Shown here one piece after another: positions 16,579 to 25,804 of a stretch of 53,172 nt of DNA. A model generated the notes under the pieces. The model searched no databases, was not told the DNA's origin, and was given only the letters and a program-made list of their open reading frames with translations. Made by a program: the position numbers and the translations under genes. The DNA is from an uncultured Dorea sp. GTDB lineage: Bacteria; Bacillota; Clostridia; Lachnospirales; Lachnospiraceae. The stretch is taken from positions 1 to 53,172 of the forward strand of contig UQRE01000012.1 of the NCBI GenBank assembly GCA_900543415.1, given 5' to 3'. The number at the start of each line of letters is the position of its first letter. Within the stretch, counting starts at the first letter, position 1.

Positions 16579-17012
16579 AATTTTCGCCCTTCACCTATTG
16601 TCTTTCTCATCTTCACCAAAGTACCTACATGCGGTTTGGATATCACTTCCAACTCATCCATAAAGGCTTCCATAAAAGAAAATCCCATCCCGGATCTGTC
16701 CTGCTCCGGTTTTGTTGTAAATAACGGCTCCATGGCCTGTTTCACATCTTCAATTCCTTTCCCCTCGTCTTCCACCTCTACATACAAGGTCTTTCCTTCT
16801 ATTCTGCATCGGATACAGATAGAATGTACTTCCCCTTCATATCCGTGAATGATCGCATTCGTAACTGCTTCTGAAACCGCAGTCTTTACATCCGATACTT
16901 CCTCCACGGTAGGATTTAATGATGTCATAAATGCCGCCACGGTCACTCTCGCAAAGGATTCGTTGATTGAACGGCTTTCAAAAATAAGTTTCATTTCATT
17001 CGCAGACTCCAT
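16557..17012 (-). CDS. spoIIAB: Anti-sigma F factor and kinase SpoIIAB
   Basis: A 151-residue GHKL-type serine kinase. The N box is AVSEAVTNAIIHGYEG, the G1 box VEDEGKGIED and the G2-like part RSGMGFSFMEAFMD. It binds and inhibits SigF and phosphorylates SpoIIAA. The ATG at 17012 directly follows the spoIIAA stop codon and has AGGAGG upstream; an alternative ATG at 16994 would give the shorter, more usual N-terminus MKLIFES. The last 22 bases overlap sigF. Confidence 0.95.
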   Translation of the reverse strand: MESANEMKLIFESRSINESFARVTVAAFMTSLNPTVEEVSDVKTAVSEAVTNAIIHGYEGEVHSICIRCRIEGKTLYVEVEDEGKGIEDVKQAMEPLFTTKPEQDRSGMGFSFMEAFMDELEVISKPHVGTLVKMRKTIGEGRKLWTIQSY

Positions 17013-17324
17013 TTACTGCTCCTCCTCATATATATGCATGATTTTTGCTGTTCCTGACATAGTCAGAATCTTTTTCACCCGATCACTTGTATGTACGGCA
17101 CATACTTCTCCGCCCATCATATAGAGACGTTTGTACCTTCCCATGATTACACCGATTCCGGAACTATCCATAAAATTCGTTTCCCGGAAGTCGAAGATCA
17201 CATAGCGGATGTGATGCTTTTCAATCAGGCGATCGGATTCTCTTCTTATTTCTTCCGCATTGTGGTGATCCACTTCATGCGGAAGAAAAATGGTCAGGCA
17301 ATTTTCCTGTACTTGATAATTCAT
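17013..17324 (-). CDS. spoIIAA: Anti-anti-sigma factor SpoIIAA
   Basis: A 103-residue STAS-domain protein. The phosphorylated serine is in NFMDSSGIGVIMGRYK. Unphosphorylated SpoIIAA displaces SigF from SpoIIAB and so starts forespore gene expression. The start at 17324 (MNYQVQENCLTIFL) is supported by AAGGGG upstream and by the family N-terminus; an in-frame extension to 17417 overlaps the preceding terminator and is not real. I did not find a convincing sigma-H promoter upstream. Confidence 0.95.
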   Translation of the reverse strand: MNYQVQENCLTIFLPHEVDHHNAEEIRRESDRLIEKHHIRYVIFDFRETNFMDSSGIGVIMGRYKRLYMMGGEVCAVHTSDRVKKILTMSGTAKIMHIYEEEQ

Positions 17325-17393
17325 ATGATTCCCCTTTCCTGTACATCCCCGGAGGGCTTTTATTACACAGGAATATCTTTCCCGCGCAATGAA

Positions 17394-17430
17394 AAAAGGA
17401 TATGCGTTTTTTCGCATATCCTTTATCTTT
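17394..17430 (-). terminator. Terminator of the valS-to-TPR operon
   Basis: AAAGGATATGCG pairs perfectly with CGCATATCCTTT over twelve bases with an A6 loop. On the minus strand it is followed by T6. It separates the valS operon from spoIIA. Confidence 0.85.
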
Positions 17431-17446
17431 CGTATCTTACAATCTT

Positions 17447-18784
17447 CTATTCATCTTCTTTTGCATTTTGCGCATCCAAAGCCGCCTGCGCTGAAGTTGC
17501 AATATCGGTATCTTTATAATCCTCTACAAGCTTCTGGTAGAGTGCATTAGCCTGATCCTTATCACCGCTCTTCTCATACGATTGCGCAAGAAGAAGCTTC
17601 GCGGCGCCGTCACCATAGCCTTCATCCATTTGAAGAACCTGTGTCAGCTTAGTTATCGCATCTTTATAATTCTCTGCATCAAAATTATCCTTTGCCTCAG
17701 AATAAATTTTTTCGCATTGCTTTGGATAAAGCTTTTCTGTCATCTCATTGTATCTTTCCAGACCGATGGTTCCCAGTGAGTCCGGATTCACTTTTATAAG
17801 CTCTTCTACCATAGCTGCATTACTCATGTCAGAATCCGAATAATGCTTATATATAGTCATTACGATCTCGTAACTCTCCTGTGTAGATTCTCCGGTTGCC
17901 TTCGCATTCTCACTCTCTTCACTGGTAGAACGATATTCTTCCAGCTCTTTCTTAAGCGCACTAATCTGCGCATCTTGTGTCGCAATCTGATCACTGAATT
18001 CGACGGTCTGTTTATTCAGCTCCTTTTGACGGGAAGAATTAACTGCCGGCATAACGAGAAACCACATCACAGCCACTCCGACAACAAGACCGATCAGCAT
18101 ATTGATCACTGTATGAAGTCCGGTATGCTCTTTAAAATTTGTAGACACCGGTTGTATGATTGTCTCATTACCAATATTATAAGTAACCGTCTGCTGATCC
18201 TTTTTCTCGTTTTCCCGAACCTTTACCGTCCGGTTTTTGCGGATCTGATTCAGTTCATGCATATAACGCAGTGTAAAATCATCGGTCGTATCTAATTTAT
18301 GCGCAGTTCGCAGCACTTGCCTTGCCGCAGTATACTGCTCTGTCTTAAGATACAGAAGCGCAAGAAGCTGATACGCTTTCACATAAGTAGGATGCACGGC
18401 AATTGCTTTCTTAAGCTGAATAATTGCCATATCTTCTCCATTTTGCGCCGCATAATCCAGACTCAGATTGAATTTCTTCACCGCCTGATTGATTTCTTCC
18501 AATTCTCCCGGAACTTCCTGAACCTTACTGATGTAATAATTGGCAATATTGTCATGGGATTGGAAATTCTTGCTCAGAATCCACTCTACCAATGCCTCCA
18601 CTACATCTCCTCGTCCATAATACACAAGTCCCAGAAGATTGCGCGCGGCAATATTCGATCTATTATATTGTAGACTTCGCCGAAGTGACACAATCGCGCC
18701 GGACAGATCACGGATATTGGCTTTCCGAAGTCCGTCATTGTACCAGAAATTCGACTGATATATGAGTTTTGTTGAATAGTCCAT
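17447..18784 (-). CDS. Membrane protein with TPR repeats on both sides of one membrane helix
   Basis: A 445-residue protein. The N-terminal ~180 residues contain TPR-like helical repeats (AIVSLRRSLQYNRSNIAARNLLGLVYYGRGDVVEAL; AIIQLKKAIAVHPTYVKAYQLLALLYLKTEQYTAA). One membrane helix follows at about 226-248 (VINMLIGLVVGVAVMWFLVMP), then a coiled coil (QDAQISALKKELEEY) and C-terminal TPRs (YKDAITKLTQVLQMDEGYGDGAAKLLLAQSYEKSGDKDQA). With no signal peptide, the N-terminal TPRs should be cytosolic and the C-terminal ones outside. It is the last gene of the valS operon, ten bases after a 44-residue protein. A scaffold role is likely but the partners are unknown. Confidence 0.85.
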   Translation of the reverse strand: MDYSTKLIYQSNFWYNDGLRKANIRDLSGAIVSLRRSLQYNRSNIAARNLLGLVYYGRGDVVEALVEWILSKNFQSHDNIANYYISKVQEVPGELEEINQAVKKFNLSLDYAAQNGEDMAIIQLKKAIAVHPTYVKAYQLLALLYLKTEQYTAARQVLRTAHKLDTTDDFTLRYMHELNQIRKNRTVKVRENEKKDQQTVTYNIGNETIIQPVSTNFKEHTGLHTVINMLIGLVVGVAVMWFLVMPAVNSSRQKELNKQTVEFSDQIATQDAQISALKKELEEYRSTSEESENAKATGESTQESYEIVMTIYKHYSDSDMSNAAMVEELIKVNPDSLGTIGLERYNEMTEKLYPKQCEKIYSEAKDNFDAENYKDAITKLTQVLQMDEGYGDGAAKLLLAQSYEKSGDKDQANALYQKLVEDYKDTDIATSAQAALDAQNAKEDE

Positions 18785-18794
18785 AGAATCCCCT

Positions 18795-18929
18795 TTATTT
18801 TGTCTGTTCGATCACTTCACGCAGAATATCGGTCATATCGGTAAGATCTTCCTGATAAACTGCACCCTCTATATCTTCTACTTCCAGACTTGGCTGGAAT
18901 TTTTTAAGTTCTTCTTCAAAATTCAGCAT
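18795..18929 (-). CDS. 44-residue acidic protein between folC and the TPR gene
   Basis: ATG at 18927-18929, TAA at 18795-18797. The peptide begins MLNFEEELKKFQPSL and continues with EVEDIEGAVYQEDLTDM, ending REVIEQTK. An excellent AGGAGG lies eight bases before the ATG and contains the folC stop codon, and the TPR gene begins ten bases downstream, so it sits precisely in the operon. Its composition is strongly acidic and helical with no membrane segment. I know no function; it could be a partner of the TPR protein. Confidence 0.75.
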   Translation of the reverse strand: MLNFEEELKKFQPSLEVEDIEGAVYQEDLTDMTDILREVIEQTK

Positions 18930-18933
18930 GATG

Positions 18934-20253
18934 TTAACCTCCTGCCAACAATTTTTTCACCATTCCCACAAGGTACAGAGAACCAAGACAATAGATTTCA
19001 CTGTCTCCCCTGACTGCAAACGCAGTTTCAATGGCATCCTTTAAATCTGTTCTCACAAGCACTTCCCGCTTCGTAAATTGACGGAAGACCCGCCCCAGTT
19101 CTTCTGCCGGTACACGTCTTTGATCCTCAATCTCTGTGACTATGTACGTCTTCGCAGGCACGTGCTCACACAGATACTTGATCATCTGCTCATATTTCTT
19201 ATCTGACACCGCCGAAAAAATAACGATCGGCTCTTCTTTTTTCTCTCGATTGATAAGTTTTACACTTTCTGCAAATGCCTCGATCGCCCCCGGATTGTGC
19301 GCTCCGTCAAGAAGAAAATGTTCCCGGATCTCTTCCATCCGTCCTTCCCACCGAACAGATGCAATTGCTTCCGCCCATTTCTTTTCTTCAATCGGAAGTC
19401 CTTCCTTCTGCCATGCATATTCCATCGCTTCCAGCGCAAGCTCCGCATTCATAACCTGATACACACCTCGAATCGGGACATGCCAGATAACATCTTTATC
19501 ATACGCACTCTTCCTTGAAAATGCAATACGATTTGTCTCAACTTCCTGAATTTCGAACGCATTTTTCGAGATTTCTCTACATGGAGCCTGCTGCTCTTTG
19601 GCACACTTTTTAATCACCCTCGAAGCCTCCGTGTCATTCCCGTCAAAGAATACCGGAACTTCTTTTTTAATGATACCAGCCTTCTCATATGCAATTTTCT
19701 GAATCGTATCGCCAAGGATATCTGTATGATCAAGGCTCACCGACGTAATCACGGTAAGGAGCGGATGCTCCACAGAATTGGTGGCGTCAAGCCTTCCACC
19801 CAGTCCAGTCTCTAATATGACATATTCCACTTGAGACTTTTCAAAAGCAAGCATACCCATTCCGAATAAAAATTCGAAATAAGAGGGATGTGTAAGTCCC
19901 TCTTGTTCCATTTCTTTTGCCGTCCGGTACGCCTTACAAAATACTTCATAGAAAATATCGTCTGACACCGGAATCCGGTCAATCTGTATTCGTTCATTTA
20001 CGGATACCAGATGAGGCGAAGTAAAAAAACCGTTTTTCTTTCCCTCTGCGGCAAGAATTGCCTGAATATAAGCACATACAGAACCTTTACCGTTCGTTCC
20101 CGCCACATGGATCACCTTGCATTTTTCAGCAGGATTTCCAAGCCTCTTCATAAATTCTCTGGTATGATTAAGTGAATGTTTCTTTGTAAATTTAGGAAGC
20201 TCTTCAATATATGCTGCCGCTTCCCTATAATCAGCAGGTATATACTCCGGCAT
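18934..20253 (-). CDS. folC: Folylpolyglutamate synthase / dihydrofolate synthase
   Basis: A 439-residue Mur-ligase-type enzyme. It has the ATP-binding P-loop HVAGTNGKGSVCAYI, FTSPHLVSVNERI, the Mg-binding ETGLGGRLDATN, the HTDILGDT region and DGAHNPGAI at the start of the third domain. It adds glutamates to folates and, in bifunctional members, makes dihydrofolate from dihydropteroate. The ATG at 20253 shares one base with the stop of the LTA synthase-like gene (TAATG), indicating coupling. A longer frame to 20286 lies inside the upstream gene. Confidence 0.93.
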   Translation of the reverse strand: MPEYIPADYREAAAYIEELPKFTKKHSLNHTREFMKRLGNPAEKCKVIHVAGTNGKGSVCAYIQAILAAEGKKNGFFTSPHLVSVNERIQIDRIPVSDDIFYEVFCKAYRTAKEMEQEGLTHPSYFEFLFGMGMLAFEKSQVEYVILETGLGGRLDATNSVEHPLLTVITSVSLDHTDILGDTIQKIAYEKAGIIKKEVPVFFDGNDTEASRVIKKCAKEQQAPCREISKNAFEIQEVETNRIAFSRKSAYDKDVIWHVPIRGVYQVMNAELALEAMEYAWQKEGLPIEEKKWAEAIASVRWEGRMEEIREHFLLDGAHNPGAIEAFAESVKLINREKKEEPIVIFSAVSDKKYEQMIKYLCEHVPAKTYIVTEIEDQRRVPAEELGRVFRQFTKREVLVRTDLKDAIETAFAVRGDSEIYCLGSLYLVGMVKKLLAGG

Positions 20254-22460
20254 TATTCTTTCTCGTCCTCCGTCTGCTCCATCCATGAGATAGAAGTATC
20301 TGTTCCGGTTCCTTCCACAACCTGAAGCTGTCCTTGTTGATAGATATAATCATTTGCCTTTCGGAACAAAGTATCACTGGACCCCATCTGCCGAACAGAG
20401 ATTACATCTCCTTCTTTCAATTCCGTCTCCGACAGATCGATTCTCGTATTATTAAGGAACTGGCTCTTTTGTTTTTCTCCATTGACATAGACTTTACTTT
20501 GCTTCGTAAAGTTTTCTCCGTACAGGCTGCATCCGCCATTCAGCTGGCTTACCACATTGCTCAGCGTAACATCCTTTACGCCCATCATCATGTGACCTTC
20601 TGTAATCGGAAGCTTGCCATCATAGACATACTGATCTCCATATAAAATATCATATTGAAGGAGTTCCAGATCTGCCAGATAATTTTTACTCTTACGTCTC
20701 TCCTGATGGTAGTTAAATACTGTACCGGAATGGATATCCAGACGATCCAGAACATCCGACATAATCTGATAAGCCGGAATATTGCGGTCCTGTTTCTCAA
20801 GACCGATATTGTCCCAGATCACATAATTTGTATTATAGAGGTAGCGGCTCTTTAAATCCTTCGCCTCCAGTCCCATCGTCGGAAGGTGATCTCCGTAAAA
20901 TACGACTACGGACGGTTCTCCTCTTTGTTCGATTGCTTTCACAAGATTTCCGGCAAACTGATCCATCTCATAGACTTGATTCACATAATATTCCCATCTA
21001 TTATGAAGTGCTTCATCTTCGATTCCTTCTACCGTAACTGCCGGATTCTCAAGCACCTGCTCTTCCGGATATTCTCCATGTCCCTGCACACTTACTCCGA
21101 ACACAAAGTCCTGCTGTTCTGTAGTGTCCATCGCCTCCATAATGTGCTGGATCAATATGTCATCCTTCGCCCAGCCGTTCTCTGTCAACTGAAGGATATT
21201 CATAAATTCCTTACTTGTGTAGCTGTCGAATCCGATATTATTAAAAACTGCTGCACGGCTGTAGAAATTACCACCATTATTATGCAGGGCATGTGTGCCG
21301 TAACCAAGCGCTCCCAGAGCACTTGCCGCACTTTCGCTGACGCGATGCTTCAGTACCGTCTTATATGGATACTCTCCCGGTCCAAAGTAGCGAAGATTCA
21401 TACCGGTCAGCACTTCGAACTCCGTATTGGCAGTTCCTGCTCCCACAGACGGCACTTTAAAATATCCTGCCGAATGCTCCGCTGCCATTGCATGAAGGTT
21501 TGGTGTTGCATCTTGAGAGGTTGTAAAAAATTCCGCCTCTGACACATCAAAATAAGACTCTAACTGAATGAAAATAATATTCGGAAGTTCCTCTTCGCTT
21601 CTTCCTGTTTCACTCTTCGTAATCTCCCTGTCATTCGTAATTTCTTCAATCGTCTTCTCGTTATAATCATCCGGTTCATTGATTCCGGTATTAAACAGAC
21701 TCGCCATAAAACAATATGGAAGTCCGTAATCCTCATATGCAAATGCAATATTTCCAAAATAAGTAGATACTACTCGTTTCTCCACAGCCTGATCTGCCGC
21801 GATCGTATAAAGCAACGCACAGACACCAATGCCGAGAAGCGCGCGGACTCTGTGTACTTTTCCTGCATACTGACCGCCTCGTTTCCACATGGAAACCATC
21901 CAGATAATAACTGCCGCCACTCCGACAAGCACAATTACAATCTCAAAACCATTGAAATAATTCTTTACAAGTGTCAGTCCATCGGTTGCAACCTTCAGAT
22001 CCTGTGCATTAAATGGGGTTACACGAACCATCAGCATGTATCCATTCGCAATACCGAGGATCAGCCATAACACACTGATAATGATTCGGGCAAATACTCT
22101 CCGCTTAAACAGATACACAATGGAAAATGTAATAAAGATCATAAATGCGTTATACAAAAATACCATCGGTGATCCGGTCAGATAATGCCATGCTTCAAAC
22201 ACGGAATGTCTTGAAATCGCTTCAATCACAAAATTGATCAGGCAGGCAAGAAGCCCGTGGAAAATCAGCGAAAACTTATTCATAAATGCATATACCGGCT
22301 GCATCTTCTTCGCAAAAGCACTGTTTCTTCTTGCTTCAAGAATCCGTGCACGCCTTTCTCTGCTGGCTTTCCAATGTGCTACAATATCTTCTTTTTTCAG
22401 ATTTTTTAATTTCTGAAGTCCTCCTTTGAGGTCGGGCTTCTTGATATGAATTTTCTTCAT
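20253..22460 (-). CDS. LTA synthase family protein (phosphoglycerol transferase-like, sulfatase fold)
   Basis: A 735-residue membrane enzyme. About 60 basic residues at the N-terminus precede five membrane helices (up to about residue 225), then an extracellular sulfatase-fold domain. Motifs: NIIFIQLESYFD (metal site), GAGTANTEFEVLTG with the nucleophilic Thr, ALHNNGGNFYSR, SVQGHGEYP and FYGDHLPTMG. The family transfers glycerol-phosphate from phosphatidylglycerol to teichoic acids or other glycans. After the enzyme domain an extra C-terminal ~120 residues has beta-type character. It lies 13 bases after valS and overlaps folC by one base. Confidence 0.88.
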   Translation of the reverse strand: MKKIHIKKPDLKGGLQKLKNLKKEDIVAHWKASRERRARILEARRNSAFAKKMQPVYAFMNKFSLIFHGLLACLINFVIEAISRHSVFEAWHYLTGSPMVFLYNAFMIFITFSIVYLFKRRVFARIIISVLWLILGIANGYMLMVRVTPFNAQDLKVATDGLTLVKNYFNGFEIVIVLVGVAAVIIWMVSMWKRGGQYAGKVHRVRALLGIGVCALLYTIAADQAVEKRVVSTYFGNIAFAYEDYGLPYCFMASLFNTGINEPDDYNEKTIEEITNDREITKSETGRSEEELPNIIFIQLESYFDVSEAEFFTTSQDATPNLHAMAAEHSAGYFKVPSVGAGTANTEFEVLTGMNLRYFGPGEYPYKTVLKHRVSESAASALGALGYGTHALHNNGGNFYSRAAVFNNIGFDSYTSKEFMNILQLTENGWAKDDILIQHIMEAMDTTEQQDFVFGVSVQGHGEYPEEQVLENPAVTVEGIEDEALHNRWEYYVNQVYEMDQFAGNLVKAIEQRGEPSVVVFYGDHLPTMGLEAKDLKSRYLYNTNYVIWDNIGLEKQDRNIPAYQIMSDVLDRLDIHSGTVFNYHQERRKSKNYLADLELLQYDILYGDQYVYDGKLPITEGHMMMGVKDVTLSNVVSQLNGGCSLYGENFTKQSKVYVNGEKQKSQFLNNTRIDLSETELKEGDVISVRQMGSSDTLFRKANDYIYQQGQLQVVEGTGTDTSISWMEQTEDEKE

Positions 22461-22473
22461 TATATCCCCTTAT

Positions 22474-25128
22474 TTATTTTGCTTTTAAACCATTTAATCT
22501 TTCTGTTACCTGAGCCATCATCTGCTCATAAGTCTCCAGTTTTTCACGCTCTTCCTGAACCTTTGCCTCCGGCGCTTTGCTTACGAATTTTTCGTTATTC
22601 AGCATTCCTTTTGCACGGGCAATTTCTTTTGTAAGACGTGTCTGTTCTTTTGTAAGACGTTCAATTTCCTGTTCCAAATCAATCAAGTCTTCCAGTGGCA
22701 GATACACAGTTGCATCCGGCACTACAACAGATACTGCATCATCGGCGATTCCTTCTTTATCCTGTTTTAAGATAAATTCACTCAAGGAAGCCATCTGTTT
22801 TGCAGAATCGCTAAGAAGGGTAAGTCCGTCACGAAGAGATGCATCCTCGCTCACTACATAGGCAGTTGCCTTTCTTGCATTCGGAACATTCATTTCCGCA
22901 CGCACGTTACGGATACCACGGATAATTTCCTGATAATGAGCAACCACAGCTTCTTCTGCTTCAAAGTTCCATTTTTCATCATAAACCGGCCACGGAGAGA
23001 TCATCAGTGACTCTTCCTCCGGAATCAATTTGCTGTAAATCTCTTCTGTTACAAACGGCATATATGGATGAAGCAGTTTTAATGCGTTCTTAAGCACTTC
23101 TCTCAAAGTCCAGAGTGCATCATTTGCCGCCTCCTGGTTTTCCTCTGCATGATAAATACGATATTTTGCAAGCTCAATATACCAGTCACAGAATTCATCC
23201 CAGATAAAGTCATAAATCTTAGATAATGCAATACCAAGCTCAAACTTATCCATATTCTCGGTAACTTCTTTTACTACCTGATTACATCTTGATAAAATCC
23301 AACGATCCGCCGGATTCTTCTTTAGATCCGTTGGCGCTGTCAATTCTTTACCGTCTAAGTTCATCATAATAAATCTGGAAGCATTCCATACTTTATTTGC
23401 AAAGTTACGGCTCGCCTCAACTCTTTCATTATAGAAACGCATGTCATTTCCCGGCGCATTTCCGGTAACCAGTGTCATACGAAGAGCATCTGCTCCGTAC
23501 TGGTCGATAATCTCCAGCGGATCAATACCATTTCCGAGAGATTTACTCATCTTACGTCCCTGAGAATCTCTTACAAGCCCGTGGATAAATACAGTGTGGA
23601 ACGGTGATTTATCAGTATGTGCATATCCGGAAAATACCATACGGATCACCCAGAAGAAGATAATATCGTATCCGGTTACAAGTACATCTGTCGGATAGAA
23701 ATAATCAAGCTCTTCTGTCTTCTCTGGCCATCCAAGTACAGAGAACGGCCACAGTGCAGAACTAAACCATGTATCTAATGTATCTTCATCCTGTGTGAAA
23801 TGTTTACATCCACACTTCGGACATACGTCCGGCATCTGTCTTGCAACTACGAATTCACCGCACTCGTCACAGTAATAAGCCGGAATTCTGTGTCCCCACC
23901 AGATCTGTCTGGAAATACACCAGTCACGGATATTTTCAAGCCAGTGCAGATAAATCTTATTGAAACGCTCCGGTACGAACTTAAGCTCTCCGGTTTTAAT
24001 CGCTTCAATTGCCGGTTTTGCAAGCTCCTCCATGCGGACGAACCACTGCTGTTTTACCATAGGCTCTACGGTTGTATGACATCTGTCATGGGTTCCTACA
24101 TTATGAGAATGCGGGACAATTTTCACAAGATATCCCTGTTCCTCAAGATCAGCAACCATTGCTTTTCTTGCCTCATAGCGATCCATGCCTGCATATTTTC
24201 CACCATATTCCTCATTGATGGTCGCATCGTCATTCATCACATTGATTTCTGGAAGGTTGTGACGTTTTCCAACTTCAAAGTCATTCGGGTCATGCGCCGG
24301 TGTAATCTTTACAGCACCGGTTCCGAATTCTTTATCTACATAATAATCCGCAACGATCGGAATCTCGCGATCTGTTAACGGAAGAATACATTTCTTTCCT
24401 ACGATATCTTTGTATCGCTCATCATCCGGGTGTACTGCAATCGCTGTATCACCAAGCATGGTCTCCGGACGAGTTGTTGCAATCTCAAGATAATCATCTG
24501 TTCCAACGATAGGATATTTGATATGCCAGAAGCTTCCTTCCTGTTCCTCGTGCTCGACCTCTGCATCAGAAAGGGAAGTCTTACATACCGGACACCAGTT
24601 GATAATTCTGGAACCTTTGTAAATGTATCCTTCTTCATATAATTTAATGAAGACTTCTTCTACTGCTTTGGAACATCCTTCATCCATTGTAAAACGTTCT
24701 CTGTCCCAGTCACAGGAAGTACCGATCTTCTTGAGCTGCTCAGTGATCGTTCCGCCGTACTCTTCCTTCCATTCCCATGTACGCTCTAAGAACTTCTCTC
24801 TTCCTAATTCTTTCTTATCGATTCCTTCGTCTTTTAACTGATTTGTAACTTTCACTTCTGTAGAAATAGCCGCATGGTCTGTTCCCGGCACCCACAGAGC
24901 ATTGTAGCCCTGCATTCTCTTATAACGGATCAACACATCCTGAAGAGTGTTGTCAAGTGCATGGCCCATATGAAGCTTACCGGTAATATTCGGCGGCGGC
25001 ATTACAATCGTAAATGGTTTCTTATCTCGGTCTACCTCTGCATGAAAGTATTTCTTCTCACACCATTTTTCATACAGTTTTGATTCAATCGCTTTCGGAT
25101 TGTACGTTGTCTCTAAGTTCTCACTCAT
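22474..25128 (-). CDS. valS: Valyl-tRNA synthetase
   Basis: An 884-residue class I synthetase with the HIGH-type motif PPPNITGKLHMGHALD, the zinc-type site CDECGEFVVARQMPDVCPKCG in the middle, the catalytic KMSKS in GRKMSKSLGNGIDPLE, and a C-terminal coiled coil (LEQEIERLTKEQTRLTKEIARAKGML) that binds tRNA. It charges tRNA-Val. The start at 25128 has AGGAGAG before it. It is the first gene after a T-box leader with a GUA specifier and heads a five-gene operon. Confidence 0.97.
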   Translation of the reverse strand: MSENLETTYNPKAIESKLYEKWCEKKYFHAEVDRDKKPFTIVMPPPNITGKLHMGHALDNTLQDVLIRYKRMQGYNALWVPGTDHAAISTEVKVTNQLKDEGIDKKELGREKFLERTWEWKEEYGGTITEQLKKIGTSCDWDRERFTMDEGCSKAVEEVFIKLYEEGYIYKGSRIINWCPVCKTSLSDAEVEHEEQEGSFWHIKYPIVGTDDYLEIATTRPETMLGDTAIAVHPDDERYKDIVGKKCILPLTDREIPIVADYYVDKEFGTGAVKITPAHDPNDFEVGKRHNLPEINVMNDDATINEEYGGKYAGMDRYEARKAMVADLEEQGYLVKIVPHSHNVGTHDRCHTTVEPMVKQQWFVRMEELAKPAIEAIKTGELKFVPERFNKIYLHWLENIRDWCISRQIWWGHRIPAYYCDECGEFVVARQMPDVCPKCGCKHFTQDEDTLDTWFSSALWPFSVLGWPEKTEELDYFYPTDVLVTGYDIIFFWVIRMVFSGYAHTDKSPFHTVFIHGLVRDSQGRKMSKSLGNGIDPLEIIDQYGADALRMTLVTGNAPGNDMRFYNERVEASRNFANKVWNASRFIMMNLDGKELTAPTDLKKNPADRWILSRCNQVVKEVTENMDKFELGIALSKIYDFIWDEFCDWYIELAKYRIYHAEENQEAANDALWTLREVLKNALKLLHPYMPFVTEEIYSKLIPEEESLMISPWPVYDEKWNFEAEEAVVAHYQEIIRGIRNVRAEMNVPNARKATAYVVSEDASLRDGLTLLSDSAKQMASLSEFILKQDKEGIADDAVSVVVPDATVYLPLEDLIDLEQEIERLTKEQTRLTKEIARAKGMLNNEKFVSKAPEAKVQEEREKLETYEQMMAQVTERLNGLKAK

Positions 25129-25214
25129 AATTTCTCTCTCCTTTGCCTGTTGACGTAACGTGTGCGAATCTCACACCTTACGCTGTTTCACACATTTTTC
25201 ACATTTCAGGGCAT

Positions 25215-25457
25215 AGAAAAACGCCCCTTATCTTCATAAAGGGCGAATATTATATCGCGGTACCACCTTCGTTTATCTTCTCATCTTATTCTATAACGGG
25301 AACGACTCCGGGATATCTTACTGCTATGTTCGGATATCCGGCTTGGAAGCTACCTTCTGTATCTTCTTATCTGAAACCGCCTCGCAGCCCTTGGGCAGTT
25401 CTCTCTGTCAGGGAAGGATACATACTCCTCTTCTTCAACGCCTTTTCGTATAAACTA
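25215..25457 (-). promoter_or_regulatory. T-box riboswitch leader of valS, specifier GUA (valine)
   Basis: The conserved T-box AAGGTGGTACCGCG lies at 25256-25269 (minus strand), followed by the terminator CGCCCTTT...AAGGGGCG (25222-25245) and a U-run. In Stem I the distal helix AACTGCC/GGCGGTT and the helix GTAT-C-CTTC/GAAG-ATAC can be built by hand, with AGTA on the 5' side of the specifier loop. On the 3' side AGAAG-GTA-GC places the specifier GUA at 25351-25353, a valine codon, matching the downstream gene. Uncharged tRNA-Val should favour read-through into valS and the following genes. Confidence 0.93.
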
Positions 25458-25463
25458 TTCAAT

Positions 25464-25492
25464 ATGATAGCTAGCAAAGCGCGGTTTGTCAA
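25464..25492 (-). promoter_or_regulatory. Sigma-A promoter of the valS T-box operon
   Basis: On the minus strand TTGACA (25487-25492), 17 bases, then TATCAT (25464-25469). It lies directly upstream of the T-box Stem I. Confidence 0.8.
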
Positions 25493-25660
25493 GGAATTTA
25501 GGGAATTTTCAGAAAGTCTTAAGGAAGTGGTTACTTGTTTGTACATCTGGCTTATGCTATTCTTAAATTACATTTTTCAAAGAATTTTCTATTTTACAGT
25601 TCACAGGAATCTCACTAATATTTTTCAATTTTTTAATCCCCAATGTTTCTTGCCCCTATC
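25493..25660. other. AT-rich intergenic stretch, no feature seen
   Basis: Between the valS promoter and the hicA remnant promoter region I see no gene, hairpin or repeat. A plus-strand frame crossing 25143-25700 is only the antisense of the T-box leader. Confidence 0.5.
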
Positions 25661-25663
25661 GTT

Positions 25664-25677
25664 CCAATACGTATTGG
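25664..25677. promoter_or_regulatory. Perfect palindrome upstream of the hicA remnant, candidate HicB operator
   Basis: CCAATACGTATTGG is a perfect 14-base palindrome lying 42 bases before the remnant's ATG. HicB antitoxins carry DNA-binding domains and commonly repress their own operon through such sites. The binding itself is inferred. Confidence 0.45.
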
Positions 25678-25718
25678 CACAACACGTATACTCATATTAA
25701 TATAAAAGGAGAAATTTT

Positions 25719-25766
25719 ATGCCATTAAAATCCAAGGAAATGGAAATGCAGGCTGGATTAAAATAA
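25719..25766 (+). pseudogene. Internally deleted hicA toxin remnant (15 codons)
   Basis: After a good AAAGGAG site, ATG at 25719 opens a frame MPLKSKEMEMQAGLK that stops at 25766. MPLxSKEM is a typical HicA N-terminus and QAGLK a typical HicA C-terminus, while the ~45 residues normally between them, including the catalytic His in GSHxxF, are absent. The join falls at a short direct repeat GGAAATGGAAATG. The intact hicB follows 38 bases later. The toxin is therefore almost surely lost through an in-frame deletion. Confidence 0.6.
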
Positions 25767-25804
25767 TCCTTACTCTGCTCACGTTTGAAAAAGGAGATGA
25801 TAAT

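Noticed and set aside
17325..17440. Sigma-H promoter for spoIIA
   Set aside because: AAAGGATAT fits a sigma-H -35, but it is an arm of the upstream terminator and no HGAAT lies at the right distance.
23800..24378. 192-codon open frame on the plus strand
   Set aside because: Antisense to valS catalytic-domain coding sequence; a codon-bias shadow.
25143..25700. 185-codon open frame on the plus strand
   Set aside because: Antisense to the T-box leader; the T-box, terminator and promoter explain the sequence.
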